Of a stretch of DNA of 64,000 nucleotides, positions 1-8,400 are shown piece after piece. The stretch is from contig CAWDZK010000003.1 in the NCBI GenBank assembly GCA_963807005.1, positions 276,323 to 340,322 on the forward strand. The letters run 5' to 3'. Made by a program: the position numbers and the translations under genes. How positions within the stretch are numbered: the first letter of the stretch is position 1; the number at the start of each line of letters is the position of its first letter. The notes below the pieces were generated by a model that saw nothing but the letters and a program-made list of their open reading frames with translations, did no database searches and was not told the origin of the DNA. Source of the stretch: CAWDZK01 sp963807005 (GTDB lineage Bacteria; Actinomycetota; Actinomycetes; JACCUZ01).

Positions 1-118
1 GATCGCCGAGCAGTCGGCGCAGGCGCGGGCAACCCTGGCCGCCGCCGACGGCATCACCGAACCGGCCCGAGGTGTCCTCGCGGACCTGGTCGCCGCGGCC
101 ACCAACCGGGCCGGCTGA
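1..118 (+). CDS. crtE: Polyprenyl (geranylgeranyl) diphosphate synthase, C-terminal end
   Basis: Only the last 38 residues are in the window, reading in the frame that ends with TGA at 116-118. The tail is a short alanine-rich amphipathic helix (LADLVAAATNRAG at the end), as in trans-prenyltransferases. The call rests mainly on context: the stop overlaps the crtI start by one base (TGATG), and crtI and crtB follow. GGPP synthase would supply the C20 precursor that CrtB condenses to phytoene. In the syntenic mycobacterial region this slot is idsA2. The catalytic Asp-rich motifs lie outside the window, so chain-length specificity cannot be judged. Confidence 0.7.
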   Translation, partial: IAEQSAQARATLAAADGITEPARGVLADLVAAATNRAG

Positions 119-1605
119 TGCGTGCCGTCGAGGGACCCACCGACCACGTCGTCGTCGTCGGGGCCGGGCTCGGAGGCCTGTCCGCCGCGCTGCGGCTGGC
201 CGGTGCCGGCCGTCGGGTGACCGTGCTCGAGCGCGAGGCGGTGCCGGGCGGCCGGGCCGGGCTGCTGGAGGCCGGCGGCTACTCGTTCGACACCGGGCCG
301 AGCGTGCTGACGATGCCCGACCTCATCGCCGACGCCCTGGACTGCGTGGGCGAGTCGGTGGAGGACTGGCTCACGCTCGACCCGGTGACGCCGCTGTACC
401 GCGCGCAGTACGCCGACGGGTCCTCGCTGGACGTGCACGCCGACGTCGATGCGATGGCGGACTCGATCTCCGCCCTCTGCGGACCGGCGGAGGCGGCCGG
501 GTACCGGCGGTTCGTCGACTTCGTGTCCCAGCTCTACGCGCTGGAGATGCGCGACTTCATCGACCGCAACATCGACTCCCCGCTGTCGCTGATGCGCCCG
601 TCGCTGGCCAGGCTGGCCGCGCTCGGCGGCTTCCGCCGGCTGGCTCCCAAGGTCGAGTCGTACCTCAAGGACGAGCGCACCCGCCGGGTGTTCTCGTTCC
701 AGGCCATGTACGCCGGCCTGTCCCCGTACGACGCGCTCGCGATCTACGCCGTCATCGGCTACATGGACTCGGTGGCGGGGGTGTTCTTCCCGCGCGGCGG
801 CATGCACGCGGTGCCGCGCGCCCTCGCGGGCGCCGCCGAGAAGCACGGCGTGGACATCCGCTACGGCGAGACCGTGACCTCGGTCGAGACGAACGGCTCG
901 CGCGCCGTGGCCGTCGTGACCGCCTCCGGCCTGCGCGTGCCCTGCGACGCGGTCGTGCTCAACCCGGACCTGCCCGAGGCCCGTCGGCTGCTGGGCGAGC
1001 CGATCCGGCGCCGGCTGCGGTACTCGCCGTCGTGCTTCGTGCTGCTCGCTGGGTCGTCGGCGACGTACCCGGGCAACGCCCACCACACGATCTCCTTCGG
1101 GCACGAGTGGCGGAAGGTGTTCGACGAGATCCTCGGCGGCCGGTTGATGAGCGACCCGTCGTTCCTCGTGACCTCGCCGTCGGTGTCCGACCCGTCGCTG
1201 GCGCCCGCCGGCAAGGCGTCGTACTACGTCCTGTTCCCCACCCCGAACCTCGACGCGCCGCTGGACTGGCGCAGCCTGGGGCCGCGCTACCTCGACGAGG
1301 TCGTGTCGACCGTCGAGGCCCGTGGCTGGCCGGGGTTCGGTGCCGGGCTCGAGGTGTCGCACGTGACGACGCCGCTGGACTGGCAGGCGCAGGGCATGGA
1401 GCGCGGCACGCCGTTCGCTGCTGCGCACTCGTTCTTCCAGACCGGGCCGTTCCGTCCGCGCAACCTGTGGGGCGAGAACGTCGTGTTCGCCGGGTCGGGT
1501 ACCCAACCAGGCGTGGGTGTCCCGATGGTGCTCATCTCCGGCCGGCTGGCCGCGGAGCGCATCCTCGGCCCTGACCCGTCGTACCGCTCCCGCGCCTGGC
1601 TCTGA
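118..1605 (+). CDS. crtI: Phytoene desaturase (CrtI-type)
   Basis: FAD-dependent desaturase of 495 residues, the usual size for CrtI. It introduces double bases of conjugation into phytoene to give lycopene-type carotenoids at the membrane. The N-terminal dinucleotide fold is clear: GAGLGG at residues 15-20 with the acidic strand end VTVLERE at about 34-40, followed by the GGRAG flavin-contact segment. The C-terminus has the family signature GSGTQPGVGVPMVLISG, which closes over FAD. The ATG start overlaps the crtE stop, which indicates translational coupling. crtB follows after 31 nt, so crtE-crtI-crtB form one operon. The number of desaturation steps cannot be read from the sequence. Confidence 0.93.
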   Translation: MRAVEGPTDHVVVVGAGLGGLSAALRLAGAGRRVTVLEREAVPGGRAGLLEAGGYSFDTGPSVLTMPDLIADALDCVGESVEDWLTLDPVTPLYRAQYADGSSLDVHADVDAMADSISALCGPAEAAGYRRFVDFVSQLYALEMRDFIDRNIDSPLSLMRPSLARLAALGGFRRLAPKVESYLKDERTRRVFSFQAMYAGLSPYDALAIYAVIGYMDSVAGVFFPRGGMHAVPRALAGAAEKHGVDIRYGETVTSVETNGSRAVAVVTASGLRVPCDAVVLNPDLPEARRLLGEPIRRRLRYSPSCFVLLAGSSATYPGNAHHTISFGHEWRKVFDEILGGRLMSDPSFLVTSPSVSDPSLAPAGKASYYVLFPTPNLDAPLDWRSLGPRYLDEVVSTVEARGWPGFGAGLEVSHVTTPLDWQAQGMERGTPFAAAHSFFQTGPFRPRNLWGENVVFAGSGTQPGVGVPMVLISGRLAAERILGPDPSYRSRAWL

Positions 1606-1636
1606 CCGTGGCCGAGCCGAACCGTGGGTGCGACTG

Positions 1637-2545
1637 GTGAGCGTGCGTGAGCTGGACGCGGCGGGGATCACCGACCCGTGGTTGCGCGACGCCTACGAGC
1701 AGTGCCGACGCCTGAACTCGGCGCACGGCAAGACGTACTACCTGGCGACCCTGCTGCTCCCCCGGGCCAAGCGCCCCTACGTGCACGCGCTGTACGGCTT
1801 CGCCCGGTACGCCGACGAGCTGGTCGACGACCTCACCGCCCCGGACCCGGCCGCGCTGGCGTCCTGGGGAGCCGCCTTCCTGGCCGACCTCGACGACTCG
1901 GACCTGGGCGACGTACGGCACCCGGTCAGCCGGGCTGCGGTGCACACCGCACGCACCTGGGGCATCGCCCGGGACACCTTCGAGGCGTTCCTCACCAGCA
2001 TGACCATGGACGTCACGGTCACCGGCTACCCGACCTACGCCGACCTCGAGCACTACATGTACGGCTCGGCCGCGGTGATCGGCCTGCAGATGGTGCCGAT
2101 CCTCGAGCCGCTGGACGACCGGGCCGCGGGGCACGCCCGCACCCTCGGCGAGGCGTTCCAGCTGTCGAACTTCATCCGGGACGTCGCCGAGGACCTGCAG
2201 CGCGGCCGGGTCTACCTGCCGCAGGAGGACCTCGACCGCTTCGGCGTGACCCGGGCCGACCTCGCTCCCGGCCCGACTCCCCCGCAGGTGCGCGAGCTGC
2301 TCGCGTTCGAGATCGCCCGCAACCGTCAGCTGTACGCCGCCGCCGAGCCGGGGATCGCCATGCTGCACCCCACCAGCCGCGACTGCATCCGCACCGCGTT
2401 CCTGCTGTACGGCGGGATCCTCGACGCTGTCGAGGCGGCGGACCTGCAGGTGCTGGACCGTCGGGTGGCCGTGCCGCTGCGCCGGCGGCTCGGCGTCGCT
2501 GTGCCCGGCCTGGTCCGCGCCTGGCGGGCGCGGCGGGCCGGCTAG
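1637..2545 (+). CDS. crtB: Phytoene synthase
   Basis: Squalene/phytoene synthase family, 302 residues. It condenses two geranylgeranyl diphosphates to phytoene, the first committed step to carotenoids. Both Mg-diphosphate binding motifs are present: DELVDD at residues 60-65 and the second Asp motif within NFIRDVAEDLQRGRVYLP at about 178-195. I chose the GTG at 1637 because family homology begins there. The frame stays open upstream to 1517, inside crtI, but that extension has no family similarity. The 3' end overlaps the convergent Rv2175c-like gene by four bases. Confidence 0.92.
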   Translation: MSVRELDAAGITDPWLRDAYEQCRRLNSAHGKTYYLATLLLPRAKRPYVHALYGFARYADELVDDLTAPDPAALASWGAAFLADLDDSDLGDVRHPVSRAAVHTARTWGIARDTFEAFLTSMTMDVTVTGYPTYADLEHYMYGSAAVIGLQMVPILEPLDDRAAGHARTLGEAFQLSNFIRDVAEDLQRGRVYLPQEDLDRFGVTRADLAPGPTPPQVRELLAFEIARNRQLYAAAEPGIAMLHPTSRDCIRTAFLLYGGILDAVEAADLQVLDRRVAVPLRRRLGVAVPGLVRAWRARRAG

Positions 2546-2929
2546 AAGCCCAGCGCCTGCGCGCGCCGCTTGACCTCGGTGCCGCGGTTCTCGCGCAGCG
2601 CCTGCACCGGCGAGCCGGGCAGGTCGTCGTCGGTGTAGAGCCAGCGCAGCGCCTCGTCGTCGCTGAACCGTGCGTCGCCGAGCAGGGTGAGCACACCGGG
2701 CAGGTGCTTGAGCACCTTGCCGTCCTGCACGAAGTCGGCGGGCACGGCCAGCGCGTTGCTCTCGCCCCGTCGTACGGCGATCAGCTGGCGCTCGTTGACG
2801 AGCTGCCGCGCCCTGCTCACGCCGACGCCGAGTGCGTCCGCGACCTCGGGCAGGGTCGAGCCAGCCGGGGACGAGTTCTTCGTACGCGTCGGCGTGGGTC
2901 TGGTCGGCCTCGGATCGCTGGTCGGTCAC
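2542..2929 (-). pseudogene. Rv2175c-family DNA-binding protein, one frameshift
   Basis: The intact C-terminal part (from 2820 down to 2542) reads SRARQLVNERQLIAVRRGE and ends KRRAQALGF. This matches the Rv2175c C-terminal family: a winged-helix segment, then the conserved LPGVLTLLGD and LRWLYTDDD blocks. A plausible N-terminus starts at GTG 2929 and reads TDQRSEADQTHADAYEELVPGWL in a different frame. Removing one base near 2857 joins the two as GWLTLPEVADALGVGVSRARQ, the expected helix-turn-helix. In M. tuberculosis Rv2175c is a substrate of PknL, and a PASTA kinase lies 2.9 kb away here. Either the gene is freshly broken or one base is a sequence error. Confidence 0.75.
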
Positions 2930-2989
2930 GACGGCAAGCCTGCCACGGCGTCATCCGCGCGCCTGGTCTAGGGTCCGGCGCCAGACACC

Positions 2990-3352
2990 ATGGGGGACGC
3001 TGACGCGCTCGAACCCGAAGAGCTGGCGGTCCGACCTGGGCGGCTGCTGACAGCCGAGACCTGCGCGACCACCGCGGCCGGCCTGGTTCTGTTCAGCATC
3101 GTCTCCGGCGTCCCGCTCCAGCTCCTCCAGTTCGGCGTGTTCGACACGCCCGTCGATGCCGGCGATCCGGCGTTCCTGTGGTTCATCGCGCCGGCGGCGC
3201 TGCTGGCGCTCGCCGGCATGGCTTTCGCGACCAGAGCCCGCCGCTCGCCGCTGACACCAGCGCTCTTCGGGCTCAGCGGGGCGGCGACCGTTGTCGGCGG
3301 GATCCTGGTCGGGGTCTACGCCGTCGCCTACCTTCGCCTGCTGACCAGCTAG
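2990..3352 (+). CDS. Small membrane protein of unknown function
   Basis: 120 residues with no family I recognise. The first 25 residues are hydrophilic and acidic. They are followed by three likely membrane helices: one around TTAAGLVLFSIVSG, one around FLWFIAPAALLALAGMAF and one around AATVVGGILVGVYAVAYL. A TAGGGT hexamer at 2969-2974 sits where a -10 element would place transcription start within about 10 nt of the ATG. The gene diverges from the Rv2175c-like gene. Its stop overlaps the stop of the convergent flavoprotein gene by four bases. Confidence 0.6.
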   Translation: MGDADALEPEELAVRPGRLLTAETCATTAAGLVLFSIVSGVPLQLLQFGVFDTPVDAGDPAFLWFIAPAALLALAGMAFATRARRSPLTPALFGLSGAATVVGGILVGVYAVAYLRLLTS

Positions 3353-4491
3353 CGGGCCGCGGCCTTCACCGCGACTGCCGGGTCCGCGAGCAGCGTCTCG
3401 TCGACCACGGCGTCGCGCTGCATCAGCCGCCGCGCCTGCACCAGGTCGCGTGGCCGGTCGACCGACACCGCCGCCACCAGCCGGTCGCCGGCCAGCCAGA
3501 ACACCGCCCAGGTGTCGCCGGCCTCCCGCCAGACGGTGCGCTCCGCCGCCGGGTGGTGGCCGGCGTACTGCACCATCCGCCCCCACTGCTCGGACCAGAA
3601 GTACGGCACCGGGTCCCACACCTCGTCCCCGTCGAGGACGTTCGCGGCGGCGACCGCCGGGGCGTGCAGCGCGGCGTCCCAGTGCTCCACGAGCATGCGG
3701 GCGCCGTAGCGCTCCGACTCCCACGCGGCGCAGTCACCGACCGCCCAGACACCTGGCACCGAGGTCCGCAGCCGCGCATCGACCGCCACCGCGCCTCGCT
3801 CGTCGAGGTCCACGCCGTCGACCGGGTCGGGCCGCGCGCCGACGGCGACCAGCACCAGGTCGGCGTCGACCCGCGACCCGTCGGCCAGGTGCACGGCGTC
3901 GTCCTCGACGGTGCTCACCTGGGCGCCCAGCCGCAGCTCGACAGCTGACCACCACGGCAGCATCCGGCTGCCGACCTCGGACGGCAGCGCCGTGGGCACC
4001 GGCGTGCCACCGCTCTCGAGCACCGTGACGCGCACGCCGGCGGCCACCGCGGCGGTGGCGACCTCGGCTCCGATCCAGCCCGCGCCCACCACCGCCAGCC
4101 GGGCCCCGGGCACGAGAGCGGAACGCAGGGCCAGCGCGTCCGCGCGGGTCCGCAGCGTGACGCCCTGCCCGTCGGGCAGCCGCCGCGGCACCGCGCCGGT
4201 GGCCAGCACGCACGCCTCGAAGGCGAGGTCGCCGGCATCGGTCAGCAGGACCCCCGGCTCGACCCGCTCCGCGCGCACCCCGAGCCGCAGGTCGACCGCC
4301 AGCTCGGCCCAGTCGGCCTCCAGGGTCGAGTCGTCGGCCCGGCCCATGAGCACCTGCTTGGACAGCGGCGGCCGGTCGTACGGCGGCTCCTGCTCGGCGC
4401 CCACCAGGGTCAGTGCACCGGCGTACCCCTGCTGGCGCAGCGCCCGCACCGTGTGCAGCCCGGCCAGCCCGGCCCCGACGACGACGATCAC
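3349..4491 (-). CDS. FAD-dependent ferredoxin/rubredoxin-type reductase
   Basis: Class II pyridine nucleotide-disulfide oxidoreductase fold, 380 residues. The FAD-binding motif GAGLAG is at residues 6-11, with PPYDRPPLSK at about 42-51, typical of ferredoxin reductases that serve oxygenases and P450s. A second Rossmann motif, VVGAGWIGAEVA at about 139-150, would bind NAD(P)H. The second FAD signature, VPGVWAVGDCA, is present. It should pass electrons from NAD(P)H to a small iron-sulfur protein, but no ferredoxin gene is adjacent, so the partner is unknown. Its closeness to the carotenoid genes may be chance. Confidence 0.85.
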   Translation of the reverse strand: MIVVVGAGLAGLHTVRALRQQGYAGALTLVGAEQEPPYDRPPLSKQVLMGRADDSTLEADWAELAVDLRLGVRAERVEPGVLLTDAGDLAFEACVLATGAVPRRLPDGQGVTLRTRADALALRSALVPGARLAVVGAGWIGAEVATAAVAAGVRVTVLESGGTPVPTALPSEVGSRMLPWWSAVELRLGAQVSTVEDDAVHLADGSRVDADLVLVAVGARPDPVDGVDLDERGAVAVDARLRTSVPGVWAVGDCAAWESERYGARMLVEHWDAALHAPAVAAANVLDGDEVWDPVPYFWSEQWGRMVQYAGHHPAAERTVWREAGDTWAVFWLAGDRLVAAVSVDRPRDLVQARRLMQRDAVVDETLLADPAVAVKAAAR

Positions 4492-4636
4492 CCCGGCAGC
4501 CTTCCAGGGCCGGCCCGGCCGCAGTGCCGCGGACCGGCATCGCCCACCATCAGGTCACTGTGCGTGACCCGCCGAGCACAGCAGTCGCTGAATCACACCG
4601 GTGTAGTACCACGAACCGGTAACAACTGCCCCCCGA

Positions 4637-4659
4637 GTCACATGCGTCACTCTGGTCAC
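4637..4659 (+). promoter_or_regulatory. Three direct GTCAC repeats upstream of the LysM gene
   Basis: GTCAC occurs at 4637-4641, 4646-4650 and 4655-4659, an exact 9-bp period, about 75 nt before the LysM lytic transglycosylase start. Regular direct repeats of a pentamer suggest a binding site for a dimeric or oligomeric regulator. In other actinobacteria MtrA controls cell-wall hydrolase genes through short direct repeats, but the 9-bp spacing differs from published MtrA sites, so that assignment is only a guess. The interval 4492-4731 holds no gene, and I found no c-di-AMP riboswitch core in it. Confidence 0.35.
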
Positions 4660-4731
4660 GGCAATATGTCTCGTTCGCACGGCATCACTCCTTCGCACGG
4701 CGACCTCTTCCCCCGACCGTGAGGACCCTCC

Positions 4732-5769
4732 ATGGCTGCCCCCGCCCCCGCTCCGCGTCCGGCCCCGGTGCCCGCCGCCGGGCCGGCCCGGCCGGCCCGG
4801 CCCGAGACGAACCGGCCCAGCGGGTCCCGGCTGACCCCCCGGGCGCGCCGGCTGGTGCGCATCGCCCGCGGGGTCGGCGTCCCGCTGCTCGTCGCCGCTC
4901 TGGTGACGGCCGGCTCGCCCGGCTGGGGCCTCTACACGGTCAAGCGCGGCGACACCCTCGGGGCGATCGCGGCCAGGTACCACACGACGGTGGCCAAGCT
5001 GGTCCAGGTCAACCGGCTGCCCGGCAACGGCAGCCTCATCATCGCCGGCAGCGACCTCAAGGTCCCCGGCGGCCGGACCGGCGGTTCCGGCGGCGGCGGG
5101 GCGCGGTCCCACCTCGTCGTCCGCGGCGACACGCTGTCGGGCATCGCCGCCCGGTACGGCGTGGCGCAGGCCGCCGTCGCGCGCGCCAACCACCTGCCGA
5201 GCTCGAACATCGTCCGGCTCGGGACCCGCCTGGTCATCCCCGGTGCCGCACGCAGCACCACGCGGAAGAGCGGGGGGAGCAGCACCGGCGGCAACACGTT
5301 CGCGGGCCGTACCTACGCCAGCGCCGTGGTCGGCGCGGCCGCGCGCAACCGGGAGGTGCTCTCCCGGCGGAACCTGCCGTCCCAGTCCCGGATGCGGGAC
5401 ATCATCGCCGCCAAGGCCCGCGCCAACGGCGTCGACCCGGCGCTGGCACTGGCCGTGAGCTACCAGGAGTCGGGCTGGAACATGCACGTCGTCTCGGTGG
5501 CCAACGCCGTCGGCGCCATGCAGGTCATCCCGACCACCACCGACTGGATCTCCGGAGTCGTCGGCCGTCGCCTGGACCCGCTCGACCCGCACGACAACGC
5601 CACGACGGGGGTGGTCCTGCTCAAGATCCTCACCCGGTCGGCCGGCAGCGACCGCCAGGCGATCGCCGGCTACTACCAGGGCCTGCGCAGCGTCCGGGAG
5701 CGCGGGATGTTCCCCGACACGAAGCGCTATGTCGACAACGTCCAGGCCCTCCGGGCCCGGTTCCGCTAG
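4732..5769 (+). CDS. Membrane-anchored LysM lytic transglycosylase
   Basis: 345 residues. A proline/alanine-rich cytoplasmic head (1-40) is followed by one membrane helix (about 45-65). Two LysM domains bind peptidoglycan glycan (about 68-112 and 127-170; cores VKRGDTLGAIAARY and VRGDTLSGIAARYGV). A C-terminal SLT domain follows (about 220-345). Its catalytic Glu is E246 in SYQESGW, followed by the GAMQVIP motif. It should cleave the glycan outside the membrane to give anhydro-muropeptides. A GAGGA ribosome site at 4721-4725 fixes the ATG. The PASTA kinase begins 46 nt downstream on the same strand, so a wall-cleaving enzyme sits next to a wall-fragment sensor. Confidence 0.9.
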   Translation: MAAPAPAPRPAPVPAAGPARPARPETNRPSGSRLTPRARRLVRIARGVGVPLLVAALVTAGSPGWGLYTVKRGDTLGAIAARYHTTVAKLVQVNRLPGNGSLIIAGSDLKVPGGRTGGSGGGGARSHLVVRGDTLSGIAARYGVAQAAVARANHLPSSNIVRLGTRLVIPGAARSTTRKSGGSSTGGNTFAGRTYASAVVGAAARNREVLSRRNLPSQSRMRDIIAAKARANGVDPALALAVSYQESGWNMHVVSVANAVGAMQVIPTTTDWISGVVGRRLDPLDPHDNATTGVVLLKILTRSAGSDRQAIAGYYQGLRSVRERGMFPDTKRYVDNVQALRARFR

Positions 5770-5803
5770 GCGCGTCCGAGCCGGGCCTGACCCGTTCCCC
5801 CCG

Positions 5804-5815
5804 TAGACTCCCCGC
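5804..5815 (+). promoter_or_regulatory. Leaderless promoter of the PASTA kinase
   Basis: TAGACT at 5804-5809 is a -10 hexamer followed by six bases and then the GTG start at 5816. Transcription would therefore begin at or next to the start codon, and no ribosome site precedes it. The same arrangement recurs before many genes in this window, which supports the reading. Confidence 0.65.
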
Positions 5816-7702
5816 GTGGACACGACCGTCAGCGACGCTCTCGTCGGGCAGCTGCTCGACGGGCGCTACCGCGTCGGCGGACGGCACGCACGGGGCGGCA
5901 TGGCCACGGTGTACGAGGCCCACGACGACCGCCTGGACCGCACCATCGCACTCAAGGTGATGCACCCGGGCCTGGCCGAGGACGAGGAGTTCGTCTCCCG
6001 GTTCATCCGGGAGGCGCGGTCGGCGGCCCGGCTCTCACACCCCAACGTGGTCTCGGTCTACGACCAGGGCGCCGACCAGGGGCACGTCTACCTCGCCATG
6101 GAGATGGTGCGTGGCCGCACGCTGCGCGAGCTGATCCGCGAGAAGGGCAACGTCTCGCCCCGCGAGGCACTCGAGGTGCTCGAGCCGGTGCTGGCCGCGC
6201 TCGGCGCCGCCCACGCGGCCGGGCTGGTCCACCGCGACGTGAAGCCAGAGAACGTCCTGCTCTCCGACGACGGCCGGGTCAAGGTCGCCGACTTCGGCCT
6301 GGCGCGCGCGGTGACCGGCGCCACCAGCCACACCACCACCTCCGGCGTCGTCATGGGCACCGTCGCCTACCTGTCGCCCGAGCAGGTGACCAAGGGCATC
6401 GCCGACCCGCGCTCGGACGTGTACGCCGTCGGCATCCTGCTCTTCGAGATGCTCACCGGCCGCAAGCCGTACGACGGCGACACCGCGATCCAGGTGGCCT
6501 ACCGGCACGTGCACGACGACGTCCCACCACCGTCCTCGCTCGTCCCCGGCCTGCCCGCCGAGCTCGACCACCTGGTCTCCCGTGCCACCAACCGCGACCC
6601 CGACGGGCGGCCGGCGGACGCCCGGGTCTTCCTGCGGGAGGTGTCGCGGGCCAGGCGGGCGCTGTCCGACGGCGAGCTCGACAGCACCGGACCGGCCATG
6701 CCCGCGGTGAACGGCCAGCCGGACCACACGCTGGTCGTCGACCTGACCCCCCGCCCCACCCTGCCGGCGCGGCGCGGCGACACCGGCCCGCTCTCCCCGC
6801 CGCCCGGCAACCGCCTCGCCCGCCGGCGCCGGCGCGGGCCGATCGCGCTGGCGATCATCGTCGCTCTGGCCGTGCTGCTGTCCGGTGCCGCTTGGTTCGT
6901 CGGCTACGGCCCGCTCAGCCGGACCACGACCCCCAGCCTGCTCGGGCTCACCCAGGCCAAGGCGGCCGCGACGGCCCGCAAGGACGGCCTCTCGGTCAAG
7001 GTGGTCGGCTACGGCTTCAGCGAGGTCGTCGCCAAGGACCTGGTCCTGCGCACCGATCCGACCCGGGGGTCCGCGGTCGACAAGGGCGGCACGGTGGGGC
7101 TGATCATGTCCAAGGGACCCGAGCGCTACCCCGTGCCCGATGTCGTGGGAAAGACCGAGGACGTCGCCCGTGCCGCGCTGGAGAAGGGCAACCTCACGGT
7201 GACCGTGCAGGACCGGCACAGCCTCAAGGTCCCCGAGGGATCGGTGATCGCGGTCGACCCGCCGCCGGCCACCCCGCTCAAGCGGAACGCGGCCGTCACC
7301 CTGGTCGTGAGCCAGGGTCCCCGGCCGGTCGCCGTCCCTCAGGTCGCCGGGCTTCCCGTCGAGGAGGCGAAGAAGGCTCTCGACGACGCCGGTCTCAAGC
7401 CCGCGGTGACCCAGAAGTTCGACGACGTGGTCGCGCCGGGGATCGTCGTGAGCCAGAACCCCACGCCGGGCACCGCGGACAAGGGCTCCGAGGTGCAGCT
7501 CGTCGTGTCCAAGGGGCCGCAGCCGGTCGACGTCCCCGACGTGACCGGCAAGCCGGTGGAGGAGGCAGAGCAGATCCTCGCTGCGGCCGGGCTGGCCGCC
7601 GACGTCCGGCGGATCCCCGGCCCGGGTACCGTCCGTAGCCAGTCGCCGGGCGGCGGCGAGACCGTGCCGAAGGGCACCGCGGTCACCCTGTACGTGTTCT
7701 GA
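5816..7702 (+). CDS. PASTA-domain Ser/Thr protein kinase (PknL position)
   Basis: 628 residues. The cytoplasmic Hanks-type kinase (about 17-280) has the loop HARGGMATVY, catalytic Lys47, HRD at 139-141, and DFG at 159-161. A proline-rich juxtamembrane linker leads to one transmembrane helix (about 341-362). Four extracellular PASTA repeats follow (about 372-628), which typically bind peptidoglycan stem peptides or lipid II. The protein would sense wall status and phosphorylate division and wall-synthesis proteins. Synteny (prenyl synthase, Rv2175c homologue, kinase, type II DAHP synthase) matches mycobacterial pknL. PknL itself lacks four PASTA repeats in some descriptions, so orthology rests on context. 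Confidence 0.92.
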   Translation: MDTTVSDALVGQLLDGRYRVGGRHARGGMATVYEAHDDRLDRTIALKVMHPGLAEDEEFVSRFIREARSAARLSHPNVVSVYDQGADQGHVYLAMEMVRGRTLRELIREKGNVSPREALEVLEPVLAALGAAHAAGLVHRDVKPENVLLSDDGRVKVADFGLARAVTGATSHTTTSGVVMGTVAYLSPEQVTKGIADPRSDVYAVGILLFEMLTGRKPYDGDTAIQVAYRHVHDDVPPPSSLVPGLPAELDHLVSRATNRDPDGRPADARVFLREVSRARRALSDGELDSTGPAMPAVNGQPDHTLVVDLTPRPTLPARRGDTGPLSPPPGNRLARRRRRGPIALAIIVALAVLLSGAAWFVGYGPLSRTTTPSLLGLTQAKAAATARKDGLSVKVVGYGFSEVVAKDLVLRTDPTRGSAVDKGGTVGLIMSKGPERYPVPDVVGKTEDVARAALEKGNLTVTVQDRHSLKVPEGSVIAVDPPPATPLKRNAAVTLVVSQGPRPVAVPQVAGLPVEEAKKALDDAGLKPAVTQKFDDVVAPGIVVSQNPTPGTADKGSEVQLVVSKGPQPVDVPDVTGKPVEEAEQILAAAGLAADVRRIPGPGTVRSQSPGGGETVPKGTAVTLYVF

Positions 7703-7723
7703 GCCGCCCGGCCGCGGGTCCGG

Positions 7724-8338
7724 TCACTCCTGGTAGGCGTACCGCTCGGCGAGCCACGGATCGGCGCCGGTGTGGTAGCCGCGCTCCTCCCAGAAGCCGC
7801 GCCGGTCGGCGGTGAGGTACTCGATCGCCCGCACCCACTTGGCCGACTTCCAGGCGTACAGCGAGGGGCAGACCAGCCGCAGCGGGTAGCCGTGCTCCGG
7901 GGTGAGCGGCGCTCCCCCGGCGTGCGTCGCGAGCACCGTCGACGGCGCAGCGAAAGCAGCGAGCGGGAGGTTGGCGGAGTAGCCGTACTCGGCCCACACC
8001 ATGACGTGCTCCACGCCCTCGGCCGGTGGTACCAGGTCGAGCAGGGCGGACGCTTGGACGCCGGTCCACTCGAGCCCGCGCACGGTCCACTTGGTCACGC
8101 AGTGCAGGTCGGACCGGACCGTGGTCTGCGGCAGGCCGACGACGTCCTCGGCGGTCAGTCGCAGCTCGTCGCCGGACGCGGTGGCACCGAACACACGCAG
8201 GTCCCACGAGTCGGGTCGTAGCCGTGGGACCGGTCCGTAGTGGACGACCGGCCAGCCGTGCGCCGGTCGCTGGCCAGGAGGCAAGGAGGTGTCGGCCGCC
8301 TCGTCAGGCGCGCCCCCGCCGTGGTCCCCGTCCGCCAC
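7724..8338 (-). CDS. Sulfite-oxidase-like molybdopterin oxidoreductase
   Basis: 204 residues covering only the molybdopterin-binding fold of the sulfite oxidase/MsrP family. The molybdenum-ligating Cys is C80 in LHCVTKW. Downstream blocks include VWAEYGYSANLPL and EHGYPLRLVCPSLYAWKSAKW, characteristic of the group. There is no signal peptide, Tat motif, haem domain or dimerisation domain, so it should act in the cytoplasm with an unknown substrate and redox partner. It converges on the kinase gene with 21 nt between the stops. The true substrate could be a sulfoxide or sulfite. Confidence 0.85.
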   Translation of the reverse strand: MADGDHGGGAPDEAADTSLPPGQRPAHGWPVVHYGPVPRLRPDSWDLRVFGATASGDELRLTAEDVVGLPQTTVRSDLHCVTKWTVRGLEWTGVQASALLDLVPPAEGVEHVMVWAEYGYSANLPLAAFAAPSTVLATHAGGAPLTPEHGYPLRLVCPSLYAWKSAKWVRAIEYLTADRRGFWEERGYHTGADPWLAERYAYQE

Positions 8339-8400
8339 CGCCTCATCCTGACAGACGGACCAGCCCGAGCGGGCCGGTGAGGGCCGACTACGCTCGCGAC

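Noticed and set aside
4492..4731. c-di-AMP (ydaO) riboswitch upstream of the LysM gene
   Set aside because: Such riboswitches often precede actinobacterial wall hydrolase genes, but I could not find the conserved core motifs or paired stems in this interval.
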